DNA of 64,000 bases from Oscillospiraceae bacterium (GTDB taxonomy: Bacteria > Bacillota > Clostridia > Saccharofermentanales > Saccharofermentanaceae), in assembly GCA_902787975.1 (NCBI GenBank), contig CADAIP010000004.1, positions 124,001 to 188,000 of the forward strand. The letters are read 5' to 3'. Below the pieces are notes generated by a model. The model did not search any database, had not been told where the DNA came from, and saw only the letters and a list, made by a program, of their open reading frames with translations. Position numbers and translations under genes: made by a program. Positions 49,677 through 58,552 of the stretch are shown here, piece after piece; position 1 is the first letter of the stretch; every line of letters begins with the position of its first letter.

Positions 49677-51407
49677 TCAGGCATTAAATTTATAGAGCGA
49701 AGCGTAAACACCGTTCTTACTCATGAGTTCATCATGGGTTCCGCTCTCTTCGATACCATTCTCGGTGAGGACCAGTATCCTCTCGGCATTTCTTATGGTA
49801 GAAAGCCTGTGAGCTATAACAAGCGTAGTCCTGTTCTTTGCAAGTCTTTCAAGAGACTCTTTGACGATGTTCTCACTCTCGTTGTCGAGCGCGCTCGTAG
49901 CTTCATCGAAGATCAGTATCGGCGGGTTCTTGAGGAATACTCTGGCAATGGAGATGCGCTGTTTCTGGCCGCCGGAGAGCTTAACGCCACGCTGGCCTAT
50001 ATCGGTTGCATAACCGTGAGGAAGGGACATGATGAAATCATGCGCGTTCGCAAGTTTTGCAGCTTCGATTATCTCTTCTTCAGTCGCACCCGGCCTTCCG
50101 TAGCTGATGTTGTCGTAGATAGTACCGGCAAACATATAGACATCCTGCTGGACTATTCCGATGTTGTCACGAAGGCTCTTGAGGGTTACATCTCTTATAT
50201 CTTTTCCGTCGATCCTGATCGTGCCTTTGGTAACGTCGTAGAATCTGGGTATAAGGCTGCAAAGCGTTGTCTTTCCGCCGCCGGAAGAACCGACAAGGGC
50301 AACATAAGCGCCTGCAGGCACTTCAAGATTGATGTGCCTTAATACCCTGTGCGCGCCTTCCTTGTATTTGAATGAGACATCCTCAAATTCGATATCGCCC
50401 TTAACGTCCGTCAGAGGCTCTGCACCGTCCTTATCCTTGATGTCAGGCTCAATGTTGATCATCTCGACAAAACGCTCGAATCCCGTATAACCGTTCTGGA
50501 ACTGCTCCGTGAAATCTATAAGCGTTCTTACAGGCTCGGTGAATACGTTGATGTAAAGAAGGAACGTAACAAACTGGTACACTTCGATGAGTCCTTTGCT
50601 CATGAGAATACCGCCTGCAACGATGACCAGGATGTTGATAAGGAATGTGAATGCCGTCATGCCGGAATGGAAGATACCCATGTTAAGATAACTGGCCCTC
50701 TTCGCCTTGAGGAAGCCGTCGTTGCCTACCTTGAATTTCTCATTCTCAATCTCTTCATTTGCAAAAGACTTAACGACTCTGATACCTGAGAGGTTATCTT
50801 CGATCTGCGTGTTGATTTCCGCAATCTTTACCCTGTTCATCTTAAAGGCTTTGCGCATTCTCTTGTTTAGGATAAAAGCAAAGACAAACATCACAGGCAA
50901 AAGGATGAATGCGGCAATCGTCAGATAACCGCTTGTGCAAGTAAGGATCACAAACGAGCCGATTATCTTTATAAGAGAAATAACTATATTCTCAGGTCCG
51001 TGATGCAGGAGTTCAGTGATCTCAAAAAGGTCATTCGTGATCCTGCTCATGAGCTGTCCGACTTTCTGGTCGTCGTAGAACGAGAATGAGAGTTTCTGGT
51101 AGTGCGCAAATATCTCGGCCCTCATATCGTATTCCATCTTGGCGCCCATGACGTGACCGACATATGATATGTAGTAATTTGCGAAGAACTGGATTATGAC
51201 AAGCGCAACGAGGATCACTGCAAATGTCAGGATCTTTCTCATGCCCTCTTCTGCTGTCAGGTGCGGGATCTCATTTGTAATATCTCCGACTACGAGGGGG
51301 ATTACAAGTGATATGCCGGAAGCTACGATCGCGAAAAGCATATCCAGGAAAAATGTTCCCAGATAAGGCTTGTAGTAACTTATCATTCTTTTAAGATTAT
51401 CCCTCAT
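49677..51407 (-). CDS. ABC exporter, fused permease/ATPase (MsbA/multidrug-like)
   Basis: Half-transporter of 576 residues. Six membrane helices (about 15-305) are followed by an ATPase with Walker A GSSGGGKTT, signature LSGGQKQRIS, Walker B ILIFDEATSALD and H-loop VIAHRLSTI. It probably acts as a homodimer exporting lipids, drugs or peptides. The ATG at 51407 is chosen for its GGGGGGAG site; the upstream in-frame ATG at 51461 would add 18 residues without one. It stands alone, convergent with tRNA-Leu. Confidence 0.9.
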   Translation of the reverse strand: MRDNLKRMISYYKPYLGTFFLDMLFAIVASGISLVIPLVVGDITNEIPHLTAEEGMRKILTFAVILVALVIIQFFANYYISYVGHVMGAKMEYDMRAEIFAHYQKLSFSFYDDQKVGQLMSRITNDLFEITELLHHGPENIVISLIKIIGSFVILTCTSGYLTIAAFILLPVMFVFAFILNKRMRKAFKMNRVKIAEINTQIEDNLSGIRVVKSFANEEIENEKFKVGNDGFLKAKRASYLNMGIFHSGMTAFTFLINILVIVAGGILMSKGLIEVYQFVTFLLYINVFTEPVRTLIDFTEQFQNGYTGFERFVEMINIEPDIKDKDGAEPLTDVKGDIEFEDVSFKYKEGAHRVLRHINLEVPAGAYVALVGSSGGGKTTLCSLIPRFYDVTKGTIRIDGKDIRDVTLKSLRDNIGIVQQDVYMFAGTIYDNISYGRPGATEEEIIEAAKLANAHDFIMSLPHGYATDIGQRGVKLSGGQKQRISIARVFLKNPPILIFDEATSALDNESENIVKESLERLAKNRTTLVIAHRLSTIRNAERILVLTENGIEESGTHDELMSKNGVYASLYKFNA

Positions 51408-51531
51408 ACTGTCTCCCCCCATTTCACAAGATATAGCAAAGAATGATACCATAATAATCACGAAGGTAAAGTGTCTATATTACAGTTTTTGGATTTTTTA
51501 TAGCCATTTGCATTGGAATTAAGGAGCGCCT

Positions 51532-52707
51532 ATGAATATCACCGGAATCAGATATAAGTTCATTATGTTCAGTCCGACTATCGATCAGGTCATCGATGCG
51601 GATATTCCGTTTACCGGAGATAACCTTGAGATTACGGAAAACACCAGATTCTCAAATGATGTTTCAATAAAACACTTCAAACTCACACAGGAAACGATCG
51701 GTATTTTCAGATCACTCATCGAAAAGTATAAGATCACGGAATGGATCGGCAAAACGCCTTCTGCTCCCGTTATTTACAACGATGAGCATACTCATGTCAT
51801 CACTTCCCTGACGCTTAAATTTGAAGACGGTACTTCTTCAGAAATAACTTTCAGAGAAGGTACGGAAGACTTATATAAAGAAGCCTGTGATGAATTCCGC
51901 AAAGCATTTTTCACTGCTGCTTCAAATGAAGCGCTCATATCAGAGGAAAAGAAATATCCTGCCTTAAAAGAAGCACGTCTGATAAAGGAAGAGCACGGTC
52001 CCGTAACCGCAGTTGAGACTCATCATTTTTCAAGCGGAATGATGTACAACAGCAACGTAACCACCAAGCAGAAGATTAGCAAGATACCAGGCAAGGACGG
52101 AACTGTTCTAGTCGAGTTATACAGGAAGGCAGGCAACCTTCCCGAACAGACCGACAGCAAAGAAGTTGAATCTGATATCTTTGCAAAGATCCAGGAGATT
52201 TCCGATAAGGAAAACATCCCCGGATGGCATTACGTCCAAAGAGATCCGTGCATACCTGTCGACAGATCCATGATGCCCATGGATTATTCCGCAAGTTCTT
52301 CACTTACCATTATCTATGACGATTCCCTGCTCACAGGCTGTCCCGGGATCAGGAGGACCATCGGTGAAACCGCGTGCGAAATGGGCGGAACTGAAGTCGA
52401 TAAGGCAATCTGCGAACTGATCAGGGAATGCGTAACTAAATCAGGTGCACATATCGAAGTATCTACTGTTAATCCTTATATCGCAGCTGCAAATAACGCT
52501 GGAGAACCTGTTCCGCAGCCGATGCCGATGAATGGTTTCATGGGTATGGGCATGATGCAGGGCTTTGCAAATCCGGCGCCCGCACCTGATGTCTCCACTG
52601 AAGTTTCAACACTTAATTCCGATGGCACATGGGACTGCAAATGCGGCACTAAAGGTCTTACCGGAAAATTCTGCAGCGAGTGCGGATACCCAAGACCTAC
52701 AGCATAA
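51532..52707 (+). CDS. Protein of unknown function with C-terminal zinc ribbon
   Basis: Soluble protein of 391 residues. The main body (about 1-330) has no family that I recognise; it alternates strands and helices. A Met/Pro/Gly-rich linker (about 330-355) leads to a C-terminal zinc ribbon (CKCGTKGLTGKFCSECGYPRP). Such ribbon tails occur in clostridial cytoplasmic proteins of unknown role. An AAGGAG site precedes the ATG. It is divergent from the exporter and upstream of the acyltransferase-3 gene. Confidence 0.65.
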   Translation: MNITGIRYKFIMFSPTIDQVIDADIPFTGDNLEITENTRFSNDVSIKHFKLTQETIGIFRSLIEKYKITEWIGKTPSAPVIYNDEHTHVITSLTLKFEDGTSSEITFREGTEDLYKEACDEFRKAFFTAASNEALISEEKKYPALKEARLIKEEHGPVTAVETHHFSSGMMYNSNVTTKQKISKIPGKDGTVLVELYRKAGNLPEQTDSKEVESDIFAKIQEISDKENIPGWHYVQRDPCIPVDRSMMPMDYSASSSLTIIYDDSLLTGCPGIRRTIGETACEMGGTEVDKAICELIRECVTKSGAHIEVSTVNPYIAAANNAGEPVPQPMPMNGFMGMGMMQGFANPAPAPDVSTEVSTLNSDGTWDCKCGTKGLTGKFCSECGYPRPTA

Positions 52708-52712
52708 CTATT

Positions 52713-52721
52713 TGGTATAAT
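52713..52721 (+). promoter_or_regulatory. Extended -10 promoter of the acyltransferase-3 gene
   Basis: TGGTATAAT, a perfect -10 with TGn, 40 nt before the ATG at 52762. Confidence 0.55.
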
Positions 52722-52761
52722 TACCTGGTTTGAATAATGAATATTCATCCCGGGGGTAATT

Positions 52762-53907
52762 ATGATCGCTATCTGGTATGTCGCACTGGCAGCACTTCTT
52801 TTTGTCGGTATTAAATTCAGCAAGAAAAAAGAATGGAACGACGGCAATATGTCATTTGACCAGACCAAGTGTTTCCTTGGTTTCTGCGCTGTCATCATCT
52901 GCTTCCATCACATGTCGCAACAGACATGTGCTCCATGGCTTAACCCCCGCTACATCCAGAAAGGTCTTGATATCTTTGTGACCGCCGGATACCCGATGGT
53001 CGCAATGTTCCTGTTTTGTTCCGGATTCGGTCTTTACAAGAGCGCAAAATCCAAGCCTGAATTCTTCAAGCGTTTCTTACCTGTAAGGATAATTCCGATC
53101 CTTATTCCGACAGTTCTGGTCGAGCTCGTTTATGTCTATTTAAGACACTTAAGACATATTCCGATAAGATACAAAAACCCTTTCATAATCGGAATAGGAA
53201 CCCACGAGACCGTCAACCCTTACTTTTGGTATATTCCCTGCATAATCATTCTTTATGTGCTCTTCTATATCGGCTTCGGTCTTTTCAAAAAGGACTGGGC
53301 AGGAATACTTACGGTTGCAGCCGGAACCGGAGCGTGGTTAGCCTTTTGCTTCATCTGCAAATACGGAACATGGTGGTTTAATACAATTCACCTGTTCCTG
53401 ATCGGGATCCTTGTGGCTAAGTATGAGAAGAATATCTTCGAAAGCTTCAAGAAACACTACGTGTTAAAAGCAATACTGACAGTATTACTGGCTGCTGTTC
53501 TCTGGTACGTCGCCGATAACGGCGGAAATATTTATTTCCAGATTACACACACGACTTGGAACGAGGTAAACGGCTATAAGGCTGATCTTTTCGCGTGGAT
53601 ATTCCAGTGCCTCTACAGCATTGCTTTCGTAATGGTTTATTACGTTCTCAGCATGAAGATGAAGATCGGAAACCCCGTACTCAAGTTCTTCGGAAAAATA
53701 ACTTTGGAGCTCTATCTTGTTCACGGCATTTTCGTCAATATGTTCAGTTACTTCATGATCAAGGAACCCAACAAACCCATCTACTACATCAAAAACCTGC
53801 CTTTGTTCGTGCTTGTAGTTCTGGCTTGTTCCATTCCGGTGGCATTTGGTCTGAGCCTGATAGATAAAAAGGTCGGAAAAGCTCTCCGACCTAAAAAAGC
53901 AAAATAA
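52762..53907 (+). CDS. Acyltransferase-3 family membrane protein
   Basis: Polytopic membrane protein of 381 residues with about ten helices. The conserved N-terminal region of the family is visible (FLGFCAVIICFHHMSQQ, with a His pair in the expected place), as are the RIIPILIPT loop and the C-terminal FGKITLELYLVHG. Members O-acylate cell-surface glycans, wall polymers or lipids using cytoplasmic acyl-CoA. The acceptor is unknown. GGGGG precedes the ATG. The end of the gene contains a terminator serving the convergent GGDEF gene. Confidence 0.82.
   Translation: MIAIWYVALAALLFVGIKFSKKKEWNDGNMSFDQTKCFLGFCAVIICFHHMSQQTCAPWLNPRYIQKGLDIFVTAGYPMVAMFLFCSGFGLYKSAKSKPEFFKRFLPVRIIPILIPTVLVELVYVYLRHLRHIPIRYKNPFIIGIGTHETVNPYFWYIPCIIILYVLFYIGFGLFKKDWAGILTVAAGTGAWLAFCFICKYGTWWFNTIHLFLIGILVAKYEKNIFESFKKHYVLKAILTVLLAAVLWYVADNGGNIYFQITHTTWNEVNGYKADLFAWIFQCLYSIAFVMVYYVLSMKMKIGNPVLKFFGKITLELYLVHGIFVNMFSYFMIKEPNKPIYYIKNLPLFVLVVLACSIPVAFGLSLIDKKVGKALRPKKAK
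53870..53892 (-). terminator. Terminator of the GGDEF gene inside the convergent coding region
   Basis: A perfect 8-bp stem (AGGTCGGA/TCCGACCT) with a 7-nt loop, followed on the minus strand by TTTTTATC. It lies within the last 40 bases of the acyltransferase-3 gene. Confidence 0.75.
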
Positions 53908-53920
53908 TAGTCCGGAATTT

Positions 53921-55309
53921 TTACCTGTACTTCAATTCAGGATGCGCTTCGTAGTAAGCGTTCTTGTCGGCATACATCCTCTCATCTGCAACACGCATAG
54001 CAGTGCGGATGTCTTCGCCTTCACGGACTACATATGTTCCGATCGAGACATGGATATTTTCCTTATCAGCCTGTTCGGCAACTCTCTTTAAGCGTGCTCC
54101 GAGCACATCCTCATCCATGTCAGATGCAAGGATCATGAACTCGTCACCGCCGGCACGGTATACTTCGGCATCGTAGAAGATTCCGCTGAAAAGATGTGCG
54201 GTAGTCTTAAGGAGATTATCACCTTCAGTGTGTCCGTTCTCATCATTAACACGCTTTAAGCCGTTAAGATCAGTAAAGACCACACTGTAGGGACACTTCA
54301 TCTTTGATTTGCCGTCAAGGATGTTGCTGATCATATTATTCATCGCATTACGGTTCTTAACACCGGTAAGCATGTCGATCGTACTCATCGTTTCAAGCTT
54401 CTTGAGCAGCTGGTAGTTTGCGATCTCAGAAGCGATGAAGTATGTAGTAAGCTCAAGTGTTTCCTTAATCTTTACCGTGTTTTCCACGTTGAAATTGAGA
54501 GACCACATATAGCCCAACGTCTTGTTATTGTAGGTCAACGGGAACAAAACGATGTTATCTACGCCTGCACCCTTAAGAGACCCGCTCCAAACCGGGTTAA
54601 CAGACTCAAGCCACTCCTTGTCCTGCGGGCTGTTTATAATGACGCAGGTGCTTCCGCCGATAGTATCATCCCAAGTCTGTGTAATATCGAAAAATCCGTC
54701 ATCAAGGAAATGATCCATAGGAAGAACCGTGCTTCCTTCCCTGATGGATTCACTGAATGTCTCACACTTACGTGTTTCTTTATCCACCAGCAAGATACAG
54801 CAGTGATCGGATTCGCATATGTTTCTGATATCTTCTATTACTTCTCCTATAGTTTCCTTTATGTTGCCCGAGCCTCTGAGCTTGATGCAGGTCTGAAGAA
54901 CAGTTGCAGCAGTATCCGCAGAAAGGCTTGCTCTCTGCTCGGCATCTGCTTTGGGTGCAACATCGTACGAATAAAGACAATAACCTGTATTCTCTTTATC
55001 AGATTCCAAAGGCAGAAGGAACATATTAAGCCACAGGTTCATGAAAGGAAGTTCCACATATGTGTGGAGAGGCTGACCCAATATTGCACTTCTATAGCAG
55101 AAATCTTCGAAGTTCTTGTCTTCGGGTAAATATTCCGCATAAGGCGAACCCGGAATGAATTCTTTACGCATAGTTCTAAGCATGTCTTCGCAGTGGGGCT
55201 TGTTTCCTGCCACTATGCGGATATTACCGAACCGTTCATCAGGATAACTATCAACTGAAAGTACACAGGCTTTAGTTTTATAACCTGAAAGCAGCTTATC
55301 AAAATCCAT
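53921..55309 (-). CDS. Soluble diguanylate cyclase (GAF-GGDEF)
   Basis: Protein of 462 residues without membrane helices. An N-terminal PAS-like region (about 1-125) is followed by a GAF-type domain (about 145-290) and a GGDEF domain (from about 305) with an intact active site (YRAGGDEFMIL) and the FTDLNGLKRVND substrate/metal region. It should make cyclic di-GMP. The usual RxxD product-inhibition site just before GGDEF is absent, so feedback inhibition may be missing. The input signal is unknown. Confidence 0.88.
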   Translation of the reverse strand: MDFDKLLSGYKTKACVLSVDSYPDERFGNIRIVAGNKPHCEDMLRTMRKEFIPGSPYAEYLPEDKNFEDFCYRSAILGQPLHTYVELPFMNLWLNMFLLPLESDKENTGYCLYSYDVAPKADAEQRASLSADTAATVLQTCIKLRGSGNIKETIGEVIEDIRNICESDHCCILLVDKETRKCETFSESIREGSTVLPMDHFLDDGFFDITQTWDDTIGGSTCVIINSPQDKEWLESVNPVWSGSLKGAGVDNIVLFPLTYNNKTLGYMWSLNFNVENTVKIKETLELTTYFIASEIANYQLLKKLETMSTIDMLTGVKNRNAMNNMISNILDGKSKMKCPYSVVFTDLNGLKRVNDENGHTEGDNLLKTTAHLFSGIFYDAEVYRAGGDEFMILASDMDEDVLGARLKRVAEQADKENIHVSIGTYVVREGEDIRTAMRVADERMYADKNAYYEAHPELKYR

Positions 55310-55457
55310 AACGGACTCTCCTCTCTTTTAACCTCATGAAAATCATACCACATCAATAGTTAATAATGGGTTCAGACACCCAACGTGTTAAACATTCTTT
55401 ACAAAAAGTGTGATTTTTGGTCATGTTTTTACGGGCTTTGCGAGTCCGTGACGGCCA

Positions 55458-55498
55458 GTCAATTTTAATTGACAACAATTTGAAGCTTATTGTATATT
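55458..55498 (+). promoter_or_regulatory. Promoter with palindrome overlapping the -35
   Basis: -35 TTGACA (55469-55474), an 18-nt spacer and -10 TATATT (55493-55498). A 7-bp inverted repeat, GTCAATT-TT-AATTGAC (55458-55473), covers the -35 and could be an operator. It drives the gene starting at 55532. Confidence 0.65.
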
Positions 55499-55531
55499 TA
55501 TTTAGGAATAAACACAGAGGGGTAGTGTTAT

Positions 55532-57118
55532 ATGGCAATTTGGGACAATCCTGCTAATTTTGCAGGTAGGTTTGGTGCAAACAAAATCAAGACTTTTTCT
55601 GCTGATTCATACAAGTGTCCGAACTGTGCTTCGAACCTTGTTTATGACATTAATCATGGAGCATGCATCTGCCGCAGCTGCGGCGGTCTTTTCGATCCCG
55701 AGACACTCGAAAAAGTAGGATCATTCGGAATTGTAAGCCCTGAGAAAAACTACGACGGCACGATCGAGGTCAGCAAAGAAGATGCTGACCGTATTGAGAT
55801 TGTCTGCAACGCATGTGGCGCTGAGATCGTTACGGATAAGAATACAGCTTCGACATTCTGCGCATTCTGCGGTTCACCCGCTCTTGTTACCAGAAGACTT
55901 ACAAGAGAATTCAAACCGGACTACATCATTCCTTTCCAGTTCAATAAGGAAAAGGCTATTCAGATCTTCGAGGAATACTGCGCCGGTATAGATCACCTTC
56001 CCAAGGACTTTAAGTCTTCGAAGGTTCTGTCCAAGATGACCGGACTATATGTTCCCACATGGATAATCTCATCTGAGGTTGAAGTCTGTGTCGGAGGTCA
56101 TGGCCGTATGGGAAAGATGATCGACACCGCATATGAAGAAAACCACTCTTCAACTTCCAATAACTACGCCCACCTGACATACGGCAAAGTTAAATTCAGG
56201 CTCAAGAATGTTCCTTTCGACGGTGAGGTCAAGATTCCTAACCGTCTTATGGCTGCTGCAGAGCCTTTTGACTATTCGGCTCTTGAAAGATTCAGACCTG
56301 AATTCCTTCAGGGTTACTTTGCCGAGAAGTATGACGAACAGCCTCTCGACATGACTGACAGGATCTACCAGCGTCTTGATAAGTATGCCCTTGCAGTATG
56401 TGATGAGGTCACGTTCGGTTACGACGACTTTGTGCCCAGCTCCGATCTAAGCCATACAAGATACAACAACCAGGATATAAAGTATGCGCTACTTCCCTGC
56501 TGGTTCTTAAGCCTCAAATACGACGGCATTAATTATCAGTACATCGTAAACGGTCAGACGGGTAAAGTCTCAGGCGAGTTCCCTTATGCAAAAGGCTGGG
56601 AAACAATAGAACGCACCGGAAGAAGGGCCAGAATGAAGGCCGTCAGCTGGAATTCCAGCCTTCGTATTCTCCTTTACGCCACACCTGCCATCGTTTTGGG
56701 TATACTCCGTTTTATCTCAGGTTTTTCCAGAGACTCGCAAGTCATGAGGTTTGTTTTTGAGCATCCGTTCGAACTCTTGTTATTGCTTCTTGCACTCGGA
56801 GGTGCCGCATATGTGTGCGGTGAGATTTTGCCGAAGGTACTTCATAGCAGGGAAAAGCACGATATCGCAATGCTTTCACAGGCGAGCAGCCACGACCTGG
56901 CTCCTGAACCCGGAGTCGAAAACTACTACGATACTTCGTTCCCCATCTCCGCTGTTGAGACGACAAAGGATTTCATTTCTATCGAATCCGGTTGGAAGTA
57001 TGGTGAGGAATCACGTTATGACTTCAAGCATGCCCAGCCTGATGCTGATGACGAAGGTCTTGCCGAAGATGCTACTGATTTCCAGAAGCAGGGTTACGAC
57101 CGACAGATGTTGAGATAA
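55532..57118 (+). CDS. Double zinc-ribbon membrane protein of unknown function
   Basis: Protein of 528 residues. Two zinc ribbons lie near the N-terminus (CPNC..CRSC at about 28-55; CNAC..CAFC at about 92-118), followed by a conserved cytoplasmic domain (about 125-350, FKPDYIIPFQF; VPTWIISSEV) and two membrane helices (about 370-390 and 405-430), then an acidic tail. This ribbon-then-IIPF layout is widespread in Bacillota and has no assigned function. A GAGGGG site precedes the ATG. Confidence 0.75.
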   Translation: MAIWDNPANFAGRFGANKIKTFSADSYKCPNCASNLVYDINHGACICRSCGGLFDPETLEKVGSFGIVSPEKNYDGTIEVSKEDADRIEIVCNACGAEIVTDKNTASTFCAFCGSPALVTRRLTREFKPDYIIPFQFNKEKAIQIFEEYCAGIDHLPKDFKSSKVLSKMTGLYVPTWIISSEVEVCVGGHGRMGKMIDTAYEENHSSTSNNYAHLTYGKVKFRLKNVPFDGEVKIPNRLMAAAEPFDYSALERFRPEFLQGYFAEKYDEQPLDMTDRIYQRLDKYALAVCDEVTFGYDDFVPSSDLSHTRYNNQDIKYALLPCWFLSLKYDGINYQYIVNGQTGKVSGEFPYAKGWETIERTGRRARMKAVSWNSSLRILLYATPAIVLGILRFISGFSRDSQVMRFVFEHPFELLLLLLALGGAAYVCGEILPKVLHSREKHDIAMLSQASSHDLAPEPGVENYYDTSFPISAVETTKDFISIESGWKYGEESRYDFKHAQPDADDEGLAEDATDFQKQGYDRQMLR

Positions 57119-57124
57119 AAAATC

Positions 57125-57181
57125 ATTCCGGGGTTCAAAGTCCTTTTCCGCGCTTTGCTTGTGCGGAAAGAGCCCCGGAAT
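57125..57181. terminator. Nested stem-loop terminator between convergent genes
   Basis: An outer perfect 9-bp stem (ATTCCGGGG 57125-57133 with CCCCGGAAT 57173-57181) encloses an inner 7-bp stem (TTTCCGC/GCGGAAA, 57145-57151 and 57163-57169). A T-run (ATATTTTTC) follows on the plus strand. It lies 7 nt after the zinc-ribbon gene and 37 nt before the end of the PlsC-like gene. Confidence 0.7.
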
Positions 57182-57217
57182 ATATTTTTCCGCTTTTTAT
57201 TAATTCTTATAAGTCAA

Positions 57218-58501
57218 CTATTCGCTGTCTTTCTCGGACGATGTCTTACCCTTGGAAAGCTTATATAACTCCTCTGCGGCAAGCCTTGTTTTCGCGACAA
57301 TGTCGCCTTCCTTCGGGAAGCAGAAATACAGACAGTCATTCATACCGATGGAGACTATGTCTCCAATCTCATACCAGAAGTAATCGGAGTTAACGCTGTA
57401 AGAAGCACCAGGTGCCTGTTCGTAGTGAAGCTTGCCGTCACAGCCGTCCAGTATAAATCCGTTATTATCGTGGTGAAGCCTTCCTGTTCCTACCATATAG
57501 AGAGCTTTGGAATCCTTAAGGATCGCTATGTCGCAAGGCACATCTAGAGAGTATGTTCCGTTAGAGATCTCTTCTTTAATATTCTCTCTTTCCCATCTGA
57601 ACCAATCGGGAATATGAGTAAACTTCGGCTCGACATTAATGCCTTTAAGCCTTCCTAATGTATCGAGTTCATAAGAAGCTCCGCACTCACGGCAGGTCAG
57701 GTTGATTCCCTTACCTTCAGTCACGCCTTCCTTCAGGCAGTGAGGGCATTTATAAAGGATCCTGTTAAGGCCGTCGGCTCTGAAAGGCTCATCGATCTCG
57801 ATGTTGTTGTCCTGCTGCCACTTGAAGTAATCGAGCGTGAATTCCTTGTCCACTATCTCATCTATCTGTCTTACCTTTGTATTGGCAAGTTCTTCAGGAG
57901 TAAAAAGGCACTTCATCGTGCAGCTTACCTTTACATCGCGCTTCTGAAGATTATTGTAAAGAGGGTCTCTTGTAAACGCTCCATATGTGGTGATCATGAC
58001 GACAGGATGCTTAAGTTTCTTAAGCAGTACACCTAATCTTCGGGGGATCCTGGTGCCTGTACCATCAAGAGAATAGCCTGCTTCAGGATACATCAGAACA
58101 CTTGATTTATTAACATTGAGCGCGTGATCCATATCTGAAATGAGCGTAAGATCAGAGACGAATTTTCTTGTAGGAATACAACCTAAAGATCTCATCAGGC
58201 CTTCTTTGCCGACCAGCGCATCAGACGTACAGACGATGCTGAACGGACGGCCTTTAAGCACTTTGAATGCTATGGAAAGATCGGTGAAGCTGCAGTGATT
58301 CATCAATATCATCCACGGGCCGTCGCCGGCTTTCTCCATGTCGATCTGATCGTATGTGAAATCGACTTTTTTAAGCTCGCCGTTAAGCAGGAGACGCGCA
58401 ACGCCTGCAAGCAGAGCGGACGGTTTCTTAGGCTTTTTGTGCTCCCATGAAGGAAGAGCCATAGCTTGTTCGTAAGTGATATGCTTCGTCTTTATCTTCA
58501 T
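57218..58501 (-). CDS. PlsC-like acyltransferase with an embedded zinc ribbon
   Basis: Protein of 427 residues. Residues of about 50-215 resemble 1-acylglycerol-3-phosphate acyltransferases: the NHxxxxD catalytic motif is MNHCSFTD, and the acceptor motif is MYPEAGYS in place of FPEGTRS. Next comes an inserted zinc ribbon (CPHC..CREC at about 248-270), then a beta-rich C-terminal domain (about 300-410) unlike PlsC. The insertion is unusual. The probable substrate is a lysophospholipid, by analogy. It follows lepA on the same strand, separated by a terminator; a TATAAT 8 nt before the ATG hints at a near-leaderless start. Confidence 0.72.
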   Translation of the reverse strand: MKIKTKHITYEQAMALPSWEHKKPKKPSALLAGVARLLLNGELKKVDFTYDQIDMEKAGDGPWMILMNHCSFTDLSIAFKVLKGRPFSIVCTSDALVGKEGLMRSLGCIPTRKFVSDLTLISDMDHALNVNKSSVLMYPEAGYSLDGTGTRIPRRLGVLLKKLKHPVVMITTYGAFTRDPLYNNLQKRDVKVSCTMKCLFTPEELANTKVRQIDEIVDKEFTLDYFKWQQDNNIEIDEPFRADGLNRILYKCPHCLKEGVTEGKGINLTCRECGASYELDTLGRLKGINVEPKFTHIPDWFRWERENIKEEISNGTYSLDVPCDIAILKDSKALYMVGTGRLHHDNNGFILDGCDGKLHYEQAPGASYSVNSDYFWYEIGDIVSIGMNDCLYFCFPKEGDIVAKTRLAAEELYKLSKGKTSSEKDSE

Positions 58502-58515
58502 GGTATTGATTATAC

Positions 58516-58542
58516 ATAAAAAACTGCCTCAGATTGAGGCAG
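58516..58542 (-). terminator. Terminator of the hisS-aspS-lepB-lepA series
   Basis: A perfect 8-bp stem (CTGCCTCA 58524-58531 with TGAGGCAG 58535-58542), a 3-nt loop and the tail TTTTTTAT on the minus strand, 11 nt after the lepA stop. Confidence 0.85.
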
Positions 58543-58552
58543 CTTTAAGTAA

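Noticed and set aside
55353..55538. Small minus-strand frame of 61 codons before the double zinc-ribbon gene
   Set aside because: It runs through a clear plus-strand promoter and ribosome site and has no ribosome site of its own.
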